From: Candidatus Magnetomicrobium cryptolimnococcus
GTDB taxonomy: Bacteria; Nitrospirota; Thermodesulfovibrionia; Thermodesulfovibrionales; Magnetobacteriaceae
Reading direction: 5' to 3'
Assembly (NCBI GenBank): GCA_018606805.1
Contig: JAGYWI010000004.1
Location: forward strand, 152,666-216,665
Length of the DNA stretch: 64,000 nucleotides
The notes beneath the pieces were generated by a model. The model was given only the letters and a program-made list of their open reading frames with translations, was not told the origin of the DNA and ran no database searches. Numbering within the stretch: position 1 is the stretch's first letter; every line of letters begins with the position of its first letter. Shown piece by piece: positions 1-8,400 of the stretch. Position numbers and translations under genes: made by a program.

Positions 1-1
1 T

Positions 2-97
2 AGATATGCCTATAGAAAAGGCCTTTTTGTTATAGCCGAAAGTGGTAATACTGTCGATATATTAAATGATGGGAAGTTTGTACCAAAAATGTGGTAA
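2..97 (+). CDS. C-terminal end of a PD-(D/E)XK-like coiled-coil protein (cut by window edge)
   Basis: The last 31 codons of a gene that begins before the window. The DNA is essentially identical to the 3' ends of the two complete copies that follow (stops at 765 and 1517). It ends in Lys-Met-Trp-stop like them. It is the first visible member of a tandem array, and more copies may lie upstream. Confidence 0.85.
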   Translation, partial: RYAYRKGLFVIAESGNTVDILNDGKFVPKMW

Positions 98-195
98 TAG
101 GTTTTCAATTAAGCCAATTCCCATAAATATACGTAATTTTGTTATGATAAAAAAGAGGCTTGTGTCTTAAAAACAAACAAAGAGGAAATAAGTGT

Positions 196-765
196 ATGAC
201 AGCTAAAGAGATAGAGTTAGGGTTTCAAGAGGTATGGAAGCTTTTTATGGAAGTTCGGGAAGATTTCAAAAAAACTGATAACGAAATTAAAGAACTTAGC
301 AAGACAGTAGACAAATTATCTAAAGAAGTAGAAAAAACAACAAAAGCAGTTGATGGGTTATCTAGTAAGTGGAGTAAGTTTGTTGAGGGCTTGATAGTAC
401 CTGCTATGGAAAGACTGTTTAAAGAAAGAGGTATTAAGATTGATAAAATCTTAACAAGAGTAAGAGCAAAGGGACGAGTTATGGAGATAGATATTTTGGC
501 TATAAATGGCAAATATGCAATATTAGTAGAAGTAAAGAGTACGCTAAAGGTAAATGATGTAAAGGAACACATTGAAAGATTAAAGGATTTCAAGGTGGCA
601 TTTCCGGAATATAACGATAAACATGTCGTTGGAGCAGTAGCAGGTATAGTCATTGATGAAAAGGCTGATAGATATGCCTATAGAAAAGGCCTTTTTGTTA
701 TAGCCGAAAGTGGTAATACTGTCGATATATTAAATGATGGGAAGTTTGTACCAAAAATGTGGTAA
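196..765 (+). CDS. Coiled-coil PD-(D/E)XK nuclease-like protein (DUF3782-type), short copy
   Basis: About 189 residues. The N-terminal third is a charged heptad-type coiled coil (TDNEIKELSKTVDKLSKEVE). The C-terminal part resembles a PD-(D/E)XK fold: an acidic residue in MEIDILAINGKY followed by ILVEVKS, the usual D...(E)xK layout. I therefore read it as a DUF3782-like member of the restriction-endonuclease-like superfamily. The substrate is unknown and activity is not shown by the sequence. I chose the ATG at 196 because AGAGG sits about 10 bases upstream. An in-frame TTG at 160 has a purine-rich stretch too close to serve. The gene is repeated almost identically downstream at 864. Confidence 0.75.
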   Translation: MTAKEIELGFQEVWKLFMEVREDFKKTDNEIKELSKTVDKLSKEVEKTTKAVDGLSSKWSKFVEGLIVPAMERLFKERGIKIDKILTRVRAKGRVMEIDILAINGKYAILVEVKSTLKVNDVKEHIERLKDFKVAFPEYNDKHVVGAVAGIVIDEKADRYAYRKGLFVIAESGNTVDILNDGKFVPKMW

Positions 766-863
766 TAGGTTTTCAATTAAGCCAATTCCCATAAATATAC
801 GTAATTTTGTTATGATAAAAAAGAGGCTTGTGTCTTAAAAACAAACAAAGAGGAAATAAGTGT

Positions 864-1517
864 ATGACAGCTAAAGAGATAGAGTTAGGGTTTCAAGAGG
901 TATGGAAGCTTTTTATGGAAGTTCGGGAAGATTTCAAAAAAACTGATAACGAAATTAAAGAACTTGCTAATAGGTTCAAGGAAACTGATAATGAAATTAA
1001 AGAGCTTGCTGATAGGTTCAAAGAAACTGATAATGGAATCAAAGAACTTAGCAAGACAGTAGATAAATTATCTAAAGAAGTAGAAAAAACAACAAAAGCA
1101 GTTGATGGGTTATCTAGTAAATGGAGTAGGTTTGTTGAGGGTTTGATAGTACCTGCTATGGAAAGACTGTTTAAAGAAAGAGGTATTAAGATTGATAAAA
1201 TCTTAACAAGAGTAAGAGCAAAGGGACGAGTTATGGAGATAGATATTTTGGCTATAAATGGCAAATATGCAATATTAGTAGAAGTAAAGAGTACGCTAAA
1301 GGTAAATGATGTAAAGGAACACATTGAAAGATTAAAGGATTTCAAGGTGGCATTTCCGGAATATAACGATAAACATGTCGTTGGAGCAGTAGCAGGTATA
1401 GTCATTGATGAAAAGGCTGATAGATATGCCTATAGAAAAGGCCTTTTTGTTATAGCCGAAAGTGGTAATACTGTCGATATATTAAATGATGGGAAGTTTG
1501 TACCAAAAATGTGGTAA
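864..1517 (+). CDS. Coiled-coil PD-(D/E)XK nuclease-like protein (DUF3782-type), long copy
   Basis: About 217 residues, 28 longer than the copy at 196. The extra length is two additional 14-residue (two-heptad) units of the type KETDNEIKELADRF in the coiled coil. The nuclease-like half, with MEIDILAIN and ILVEVKS, is the same at protein level as in the short copy. Start chosen at ATG 864 for the same AGAGG spacing as in the first copy. It follows the previous copy after a short spacer that is itself repeated. Homology to the array stops just after the gene at the shared GCCAATTCC, where the sequence becomes unique. Confidence 0.75.
   Translation: MTAKEIELGFQEVWKLFMEVREDFKKTDNEIKELANRFKETDNEIKELADRFKETDNGIKELSKTVDKLSKEVEKTTKAVDGLSSKWSRFVEGLIVPAMERLFKERGIKIDKILTRVRAKGRVMEIDILAINGKYAILVEVKSTLKVNDVKEHIERLKDFKVAFPEYNDKHVVGAVAGIVIDEKADRYAYRKGLFVIAESGNTVDILNDGKFVPKMW
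939..1055 (+). repeat. Intragenic 42-bp tandem repeat encoding coiled-coil heptads
   Basis: Units at about 939-980 and 981-1022 and a partial third from 1023 each encode a 14-residue stretch of the KETDNEIKEL type. The sister gene at 196 has only one unit. The unit length keeps both the reading frame and the heptad phase, so expansion changes coiled-coil length without disrupting the protein. Confidence 0.85.
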
Positions 1518-1645
1518 TAGGTTTTCAATTAAGCCAATTCCGCTTGAAGCTAAGGTAGTCTTGATGTCAATGCCTAATTTTGCCATGGTATCATATGAAG
1601 ATTAAAAAAGTAAAGTATATTTTTTTACATATATAAACATAAAGT

Positions 1646-2191
1646 TTATTCTTCAAAAACGTACTTTATATCAACTTGAAGCCCTTTAATAACTTTTGAG
1701 TTGACTACCCCTTCACCTTCAGCACAGGAAAAAATAATATATTTCTCACCTTCAATTACAAGGATTTCAACTGTTTTAAGTTCAGGTATAATAATCCAAT
1801 ACTCTGGCACTTTATAGCGTTCATAGATAGCCCTTTTGGTTTCAGTATCTTTATGATAAGACCCCTGAGATATAACCTCACAGACCATGTCAGGTACACC
1901 ACGTATCCAATCTTGAGCTATAGCCATATTTTCTTTCTTAATAAATATCAGGTCTGGCTGTAAGCGATTTATGCCTTCTTCAAAAATAACATCAAGTGGA
2001 GAGATATACACTTTACCTAATTTCTTTGAGTATATGTAGTTATCAATTATACGATTAATATTTTGGACAATATCTTGATGTTTCCTAAATGGACTTGGGG
2101 ACATAACTTCCACTCCATTAATGATTTCTGTTAAATCAAACCCTTGAAGGCTTATTTGCTTTGTTTCTATTGAAATAGTTTGTGTGTTCAT
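1646..2191 (-). CDS. Uma2 family endonuclease-like protein (DUF820)
   Basis: 181 residues. The pattern is typical of the Uma2/DUF820 family, a PD-(D/E)XK-fold group: SPLDVIFEE...LQPDLIFI, then VCEVISQGSYHKDTETKRA, then YERYKVPEYWIIIPE. The Asp of QPDLIF and the Glu of CEVIS are the expected metal-binding positions. The cellular role of these proteins is not established. They are abundant in cyanobacteria and Nitrospirota and often lie among mobile or toxin-like genes, as here. It is transcribed towards the nuclease array, convergent with it. Confidence 0.85.
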   Translation of the reverse strand: MNTQTISIETKQISLQGFDLTEIINGVEVMSPSPFRKHQDIVQNINRIIDNYIYSKKLGKVYISPLDVIFEEGINRLQPDLIFIKKENMAIAQDWIRGVPDMVCEVISQGSYHKDTETKRAIYERYKVPEYWIIIPELKTVEILVIEGEKYIIFSCAEGEGVVNSKVIKGLQVDIKYVFEE

Positions 2192-2377
2192 TGAGCTATT
2201 TTATCATAATTCATAAAAGGTGTAATAGTTCAGCCCTCACTTTGTCATTGGGAGCATAGCAAAACAATTGCGGAGAAATTGCAGGGAGGTGTGCTGCCGC
2301 ACCTTCGCTATGCCCGCCATGACAGTACGGAAGATATTTATAACCACTACCCATATGAGTACCTAATTTTTTTCTTT

Positions 2378-2914
2378 TTATTTTTTGTATACAAGGGATA
2401 TTTGAGCCTTTTCCCTTTCATTTGCAAGTTTGTAGGTCAAGATTTCAACCGTATAGTAGTAAGTTGAACCAACTACTTTAGTATCTACAACTTTAGTAAA
2501 GGCTCTATACTCGCCCAAATCAAAGACTATATCCGGCATGGTACTCGCTGTCATGCTTGTATAATCATTTTGAGAGCCAGCCGTACATTGTGTCCAGAGG
2601 AAATTACCGCCTGCTGTATCTAAAGTAGAGGTAGTTAGCTTATCTTTTATGCAATTGGTATCATAATATGTTGGGTCATAGTAGTCTGGCACTGTACCTG
2701 CCGTTGAATCATAGTTATCTATGAAAGCAAGCGCCACTTCACCTGCTGCCTTAGCAGCATCAAGGGCTGTTGCGTAGCGCTGGCCGATACCACCTATTTT
2801 AGTTGTCTGCACTGTTAAGTACAAAAGTGCTCCGGATAAAGCCAGCCCTATCATGGCAAATAAGAGCGTTATTACAAGTGCAAACCCTTTATCATTCATT
2901 TTCTTTATCAACAT
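2378..2914 (-). CDS. pilX: PilX-like minor pilin / pilus assembly protein
   Basis: 178 residues. The N-terminus carries a class III-type prepilin signal: KKMNDKGFALVITLLF followed by a hydrophobic helix, with cleavage expected after Gly and Phe as first mature residue. PilX-type proteins are minor pseudopilins that help prime type IV pilus assembly with PilV, PilW and PilY1. It is the last gene of the minus-strand pilin operon. AGAGG lies 8 bases before the ATG, and the upstream pilW-like gene ends 11 bases away. The rest of the protein is low in recognisable motifs, so the pilX name rests on the N-terminus, length and position. Confidence 0.75.
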   Translation of the reverse strand: MLIKKMNDKGFALVITLLFAMIGLALSGALLYLTVQTTKIGGIGQRYATALDAAKAAGEVALAFIDNYDSTAGTVPDYYDPTYYDTNCIKDKLTTSTLDTAGGNFLWTQCTAGSQNDYTSMTASTMPDIVFDLGEYRAFTKVVDTKVVGSTYYYTVEILTYKLANEREKAQISLVYKK

Positions 2915-2925
2915 AATGTATACCT

Positions 2926-4287
2926 CTACCCTAAATTTGCTGTATTAATAGTTATAGTAATAATTTTCCATCTATAGTTAGTCCAGTTGCTAAGTTTAGT
3001 GAAGTCGTAGGATTTTAGCAGTAAATCCCCTGCGTCGCTTAAGTCCCCATCATCATTACCATCCACCCCTATATCCATGTTATTGCCAGTAATTTCATAG
3101 GTATAGTCAGCATCGTATGTCCCTTCGTGCATCAGTATGAACACCTTTACTGCCCTAACATATTGCGCTATACTATTAGCATTACCAAAGTACGTAGCAC
3201 TTGAGTTATCTTGCACCCAAAGGTCAAGCGTACCGTCATTGTCGCTATCAATACCAAAGGCTATTTGAAAGTCTATCACACAGTCCATGATGGGCATTTC
3301 GTTGCGCATACCGTTATAGTCGCTTTCTGGGCTGTTTTGATAGTTATGATTAATGGCAGCTCGTACTAGGTTATATGATTTAGGATGGCAGCGGTTTGGA
3401 AAGTTATTTTTATTGCGTTGTAGGTAATAGTCCACGCGGTTAAAGGGCATGCGGAGGGTTAGTGGTTTAGAAGCGGTAGTTTTTTCTACCCCATAGACAA
3501 AGAAGAGCTCATTTGCCGCAGCTGATGGATCCGGTAAAGCAGAGGCGTTTGCAGAATCCGGTGGGGTTGTAGCACTCCAGTTTGATATAGTAAAAGCCCA
3601 AGTGTCATTACCTGCTGTACAAGCTGTGGAATTACTGCCACCACCTGTACACTTTATAATACCATCACCTTCCACTATTACAAGGTAATTGTCATCTATA
3701 TCGTGTTCAGTGCTGTTAAATTTTTGATTATACGGAGCCCCAGCAATACCGTCATCAAACCGCAAAGCCCATTTGCCGCCAGCATCGTTAAGGGATGCCG
3801 TTAGGGATTTTATTGAAAGTACGTCTGAGTCGTCATTACTATCTGCAGTATCGTCGCCGGGGTTTTCGTCATCTGCAAGGATAATAGCCCGTGGCTCATT
3901 TGTTGAAGAGACACAGCTTAACACCGTTGAAGCACACTCACATGTAGGCGTTATGGAATCGTTAAAACAAGTAGGGTCGGGTGTATATTGTTCAGGCATA
4001 TAATCAGTGGTACCTGCGTATGCCGATGCTGGGTGGGCTTCATTATATGTTATATTAATATTGGGTGAGGATGTACCGCTTGGTAGCCCAAAGCCAGCCA
4101 TTTCTATATCATATCGAAGGAGGTCTAAGCCAAGTATATTTTCAACAACAGCCTCACTCTTTTTAGCCTCAGCCTTAAACCCCTTAGACAGTGTTATAAA
4201 GGCTGTATAGCTAGCCGCCATAATAGCTGCCACTATGAACATCGCAAGCACTAACTCAACAAGTGTAAATCCGTTTTTTTTCATCAT
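2926..4287 (-). CDS. pilW: PilW-like prepilin-type N-cleavage protein
   Basis: About 453 residues, long for a pilin and in the range of PilW-type minor pilins. It begins MMKKNGFTLVELVLAMF, a canonical GFTLVE prepilin peptidase site with Glu at mature position +5 and a hydrophobic assembly helix. Start placed at 4287 because GGGGGGAG precedes it at good spacing. An upstream in-frame ATG at 4305 lies before that ribosome site. The large C-terminal part is Asp/Asn/Ser/Thr-rich with calcium-loop-like stretches (DSDNDGTLD), suggesting a secreted calcium-binding domain. Flanked by pilV- and pilX-like genes in one operon. Confidence 0.8.
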   Translation of the reverse strand: MMKKNGFTLVELVLAMFIVAAIMAASYTAFITLSKGFKAEAKKSEAVVENILGLDLLRYDIEMAGFGLPSGTSSPNINITYNEAHPASAYAGTTDYMPEQYTPDPTCFNDSITPTCECASTVLSCVSSTNEPRAIILADDENPGDDTADSNDDSDVLSIKSLTASLNDAGGKWALRFDDGIAGAPYNQKFNSTEHDIDDNYLVIVEGDGIIKCTGGGSNSTACTAGNDTWAFTISNWSATTPPDSANASALPDPSAAANELFFVYGVEKTTASKPLTLRMPFNRVDYYLQRNKNNFPNRCHPKSYNLVRAAINHNYQNSPESDYNGMRNEMPIMDCVIDFQIAFGIDSDNDGTLDLWVQDNSSATYFGNANSIAQYVRAVKVFILMHEGTYDADYTYEITGNNMDIGVDGNDDGDLSDAGDLLLKSYDFTKLSNWTNYRWKIITITINTANLG

Positions 4288-4306
4288 AACCACTCCCCCC
4301 TTCACG

Positions 4307-4723
4307 CTACTGTATTATTGTTGACGTATTATATGTGTATTGGCTAGACCGATAGCTCCAACTTACATTTATCTGCATCCTAACGGAATTACCAGTTGTA
4401 GGGGTACCAATCCGTTGCACTGTATAATTAAAATCCGAGTTTTTAAAGCGCATGGTTTTTACAGAACTGGAAGTACCAAGCTGTATTGAAGCTACCGCCA
4501 TATTCCGATAGTCTTCCAGTTCATCAGTAGCCAGCTTAACGGCATTGTCCCTAAGGGATACCTTCACGTTAGCATCTGTTGCCATTATAATAGTTTGCAA
4601 AAGCCCCAGTATGACAAATATCAGTATCAGCATTGAAAGTAATGCCTCTACTAATGTAAAACCGTTATGTTTATCGGAGCTGGCATTCGTCGCTGTCAAA
4701 TATTTCATCGCAATTTTTATCAC
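4307..4723 (-). CDS. pilV: PilV-like type IV pilus minor pilin
   Basis: 138 residues with the prepilin motif HNGFTLVEALLSMLIL after a leader of about 20 residues. The mature part (TIIMATDANVKVSLRDNAV, ATDELEDYRNMA) resembles PilV/PulJ-like minor pilins. The GTG start at 4723 overlaps the 3' end of the preceding pseudopilin gene by 53 bases. An ATG five codons later (4708) is also possible. Both fit translational coupling within the operon. Role inferred: part of the minor pilin tip complex in the inner membrane and periplasm. Confidence 0.75.
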   Translation of the reverse strand: MIKIAMKYLTATNASSDKHNGFTLVEALLSMLILIFVILGLLQTIIMATDANVKVSLRDNAVKLATDELEDYRNMAVASIQLGTSSSVKTMRFKNSDFNYTVQRIGTPTTGNSVRMQINVSWSYRSSQYTYNTSTIIQ

Positions 4724-5429
4724 ACCATTTCCCCATTTTTATAGTTGTTTTGTTAACGCTTATACATGAAAACTCAGGATATTCAGGGTTATTACAGTAA
4801 TTAAAAGCCTGAGCACTCCCACACATACCATCAGAGGGCCGATCGGCAGGTTTACAGTCTAGATTGTCTGGGTCATCGGCCTTACAAGTTGTTGTAACCT
4901 TATCACACTCCTTACATTCAACATAAAAGAGCAGCTCATCATCAATTGCTGCTATACCTTTAGAGTTAAATGCCACAGACCTTAGGGCATTAGCAACTAC
5001 TATCTCTTTAAAGCCTTGGTCTCCACGGTCTATTTTAACTGTTTGTATAACCGTATCGTCGGTATCATCTATGTCTCTGGTCATTGATGTATCCTTATCA
5101 GACCTCAGCTCATAGGTTTTAAATGCGTAGTCAGTCTGGGACGATGGGTTATCCCAGAATATACCGTAAATCTTATTTTCAGAAAGCGACTTTAACCGCA
5201 TCTCCATAAGGTCTGTATAGAGTTTTTTAACATCCGATTCGTGCAGAAATTTCTTATTAGTACCTGCAAACTGTGAAATAACCAAACCAGTAAGAATCCC
5301 CACAATAGCCACAACTACGACCACTTCCACTAGTGTAAAGCCGTTGTTGTAGAGGGGGCGAGCGCAGTTTTCCCATTTAGCCCGGAGCCGATTCTTAACT
5401 GCGCTCAAAATAATATACATTATATTCAT
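4671..5429 (-). CDS. GspH/FimT-type pseudopilin with cysteine-rich C-terminus
   Basis: 252 residues. After a basic leader of about 28 residues comes NNGFTLVEVVVVVAIVGIL, the prepilin cleavage site and N-terminal helix. The following region (SDVKKLYTDLMEMRLKSLSE) is typical of GspH/FimT proteins, the major component of the pilus-priming minor pilin complex. Unusually, roughly the last 80 residues contain about a dozen cysteines, including VECKECDK and GKWCDKNCDE, suggesting a disulfide-rich extracellular tail. GGGGGG lies about 6 bases before the ATG at 5429. It sits between pilY1 and pilV in the operon. Confidence 0.8.
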   Translation of the reverse strand: MNIMYIILSAVKNRLRAKWENCARPLYNNGFTLVEVVVVVAIVGILTGLVISQFAGTNKKFLHESDVKKLYTDLMEMRLKSLSENKIYGIFWDNPSSQTDYAFKTYELRSDKDTSMTRDIDDTDDTVIQTVKIDRGDQGFKEIVVANALRSVAFNSKGIAAIDDELLFYVECKECDKVTTTCKADDPDNLDCKPADRPSDGMCGSAQAFNYCNNPEYPEFSCISVNKTTIKMGKWCDKNCDEIFDSDECQLR

Positions 5430-5450
5430 AACAAACCCCCCTATTATATT

Positions 5451-8400
5451 TTACCGTTCTATCCAGTGCAAAATACTCCCACCCGATGACTCATCATATG
5501 GAGGTACTGGTGGTCCAGATTCTGGTGGTGAACCTATCTTAAAACCTGAAACAATGCCACCTCCAACGCTAAAATCCCCACTGTCAGGACTCAAGGCATA
5601 TATTGCTGCAGTTGATAATTGGAGATAAAGCGTAGCAGTTGTATCCGTAACCGTGTAGCCTGCACAAGATTCATCGAAAACAGACGTACCAAGTGCGCAA
5701 TTAAGCGCCCACACCCGGGACTGACCACCATAGGCACAAACATCGCTTGATGGCATCATTGAAACTACAAAAACCATCCCCTGCGATGCAGTTGTTACGG
5801 TTGGGTCGGTTATTACTCTTTCTTTTAAATAATCTGACGACGTCGGACATCCTGGCGCATCGGTATCGTAACAAAGTGGTACGTGCCAGCCGATAGAATC
5901 TTGGTTTGGATCATCTATTTTATCACAAATATTATTTGAACTACCGTGCACTGAGTTAACCGTTTTATTCAAACAGTTTTGAGTAATACTTGATGAACAC
6001 AGTATAGGCACTCCTATGATATTATCATATTGAGCAGTGCTTCCGTAGTTATCGGTCGAGAAGAAATATCTGCCTGTTCCAAAATAAATGTAGTACTTCT
6101 TATCAAAACACTTAGCAGCCTCTATCTTAGTCGTTATGGGCTGTTGGGCCTGATTGACGTAGTTTGTATTATAGTCCCAGTCATTTGGGTCATTGCTTCC
6201 AGTGTATACTTGGACAATGCCACCGCTCCAGTCATCTATCTGGCCATTTGGTGATCTGGAATACCCAAAGTATACAAAATCCGTGTAACCATCAGAGTCT
6301 ATATCTACCCCATCAGTAAATAATCTTCCACCAAAGGAATTATTTAGTGAATTATCCGGTTGCACCAATAAATACCCGTCTGTTCCAAAGGAGGTATCTA
6401 TGGTTGAATCAGCATTTAATTTTAAAATAAATACTTTAAGTATTTGATCTGACTCACCTTTATATGTAAGCGGCCCAGACAAAACCATGATAAATGTCCC
6501 ACCCGGCCTTTTAATAACAGCAGGTCCTGAGTAGGTAAATCCAAGCTCCGGATGAGCAAACTCCCAAAGCAGCGATGGATTTTCCCCATCAGTTACATTC
6601 AAGGCATAGTACGACGACAGCCCTATACAGGTGGCAATATCCTTTGGGTCACTGCATGTATCTGGTGGCGGCAGGGTTGCTATGCTTTTAACCGAGCATG
6701 CCTGTCCTCCACTTTCACAACCACATGCCCCCCCAAGTCTCATACCACCTATTAGTATCTTTTGTTTAGTTGATGAAGTGTAAACGTAGGGGTGTAAATC
6801 GCTGTAGTAGAGGTGGCAGTAGTCTTCCTCTGCAAGGTACCTTAAGTACGGCAGACCGTGCTTTGGTATAAATCCCCACAACTCATCGCCAAGTTCTAAG
6901 CTTGGATTATCATTAATAAGTTTTGCTACCTCATTAGCACCAAGACCACTTGTTGAGAGTTTACCTAATTTAAAGGCATGGAGCATACCGTCATTCCCAG
7001 AGGTATATACAACGGCATAAGTGTCATAGTCTTCAAGCACCGGTGTTGAATATATAATGTCACCTAGTTTCCATGTATTTGTTGTCCCACCAATACTTAC
7101 CACACGATTCCTAAGTGTGCTGTAGGAAGTTTGCCTTTTGTAATCTGTATCTGTAAATGAGCCATCGTTAGTTATATCCATCCCACGAATATAGTCAATA
7201 ATGTCATCAATGTCATTTGAACTACCACCATTCATATAGGATGAAAATGCGACTTTATTGTCTACAGTAAAAGGCGTTAAGGTATTTAGAGTACTACCAT
7301 GTGTATATATAGTCCGTGAAGCTGGCAGACGATTAAAAAGCCGATAGCCTGCCTCCCATATGGTACTAACATCGTCAAGGGTTTTGTTTGCAAGCTGTGT
7401 GTCTTCAATGCCATCACCGTCAGTATCTGTCCACTGTTTTATAACTAGTTCGTTATCTACGAAATCAAACTCTACGATTCTATCTTGAACCAAATTTAAG
7501 ATGTCATCTTCTATGGTATCCTCTCTTATGTTTTCCGCATCTTTGGCAATATATAGCCATAAGTTATTCAGATAACCAACCCACTCTATGGTTACATCGG
7601 AAAAGTTTTTTTCCGGATAAAAAGCCACCTGTAGTATATTAGCGCCTTTTTTTGCCTTTTCCGATAAAATAGTTGCAGATGTACCGGAAGATGCCTTTTT
7701 TAATATATTAGTTAAAGCGGTCTCAAGGGAAGTCTCAAGCTCAAGGGCATTGGTAACATAATAATAATTATCCGGATCGCCATCCTCATCCGAATCCCAT
7801 TCGATGGTATTATCGGGTATTTGATAGCCCGCATCACCACTTACGTCTGAATCCGAAAAACTGCCCCACTTAGCAGCATACCAAAGCGGGTCATTTAGCA
7901 AATTTGCTGCTGATGTCGAACTTGGCGTAAATGTGCGGGTGTGCGTTAGTGGCAGATTCTGGTTATCATCCCAGCAGGTGTCGGATACGCCTTGGTTTGG
8001 ACCACAGCCATCCGGTGTATCAAGGAAGTAATCCACATCACTAGATGGATTATTAGTATCGTCCCGTACTTCAAGATATGTACCATCATTTGTACTGCCT
8101 GAGAGTATGTAACCCATGTGCATTATATAACCAGCACCGGCATACTCTGTTGTAAGCTTAACAGTAAAGGTGTTATATATATCACTATTTACTTGATACT
8201 CATAGCTAACAATAGCATCCATATCGTGGTCAGCCCCTTGTTCAACGTCTTCAAAGTTGACACGAAACTTACCGTTAGAAGAACCAAGACTTTCCACATA
8301 AAAATCTACAATCGTATTTGTTGGTTGAAAACTGCCACGTGCTGTAATATCACTATAATTCCACACAGTTTTACCAAAGGGCACAAGTGTGATTAACTGA

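Larger units (their letters stand above)
2..1541 (+). repeat. Tandem gene duplication array (at least three copies)
   Basis: Equivalent positions recur at 1, 669 and 1421, giving offsets of 668 and 752 bp. The 84-bp difference is explained by the two extra 42-bp units inside the third copy. Each unit includes the gene and its spacer. The right boundary is the GCCAATTCC ending at 1541, which also occurs at the ends of copies 1 and 2. Near identity means the duplication is recent or is being homogenised. Confidence 0.9.

Noticed and set aside
225-653. Long minus-strand frames opposite the tandem nuclease genes (also 893-1405)
   Set aside because: They are antisense shadows rich in Ser, Leu and Thr. 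The plus-strand frame has clear family motifs.
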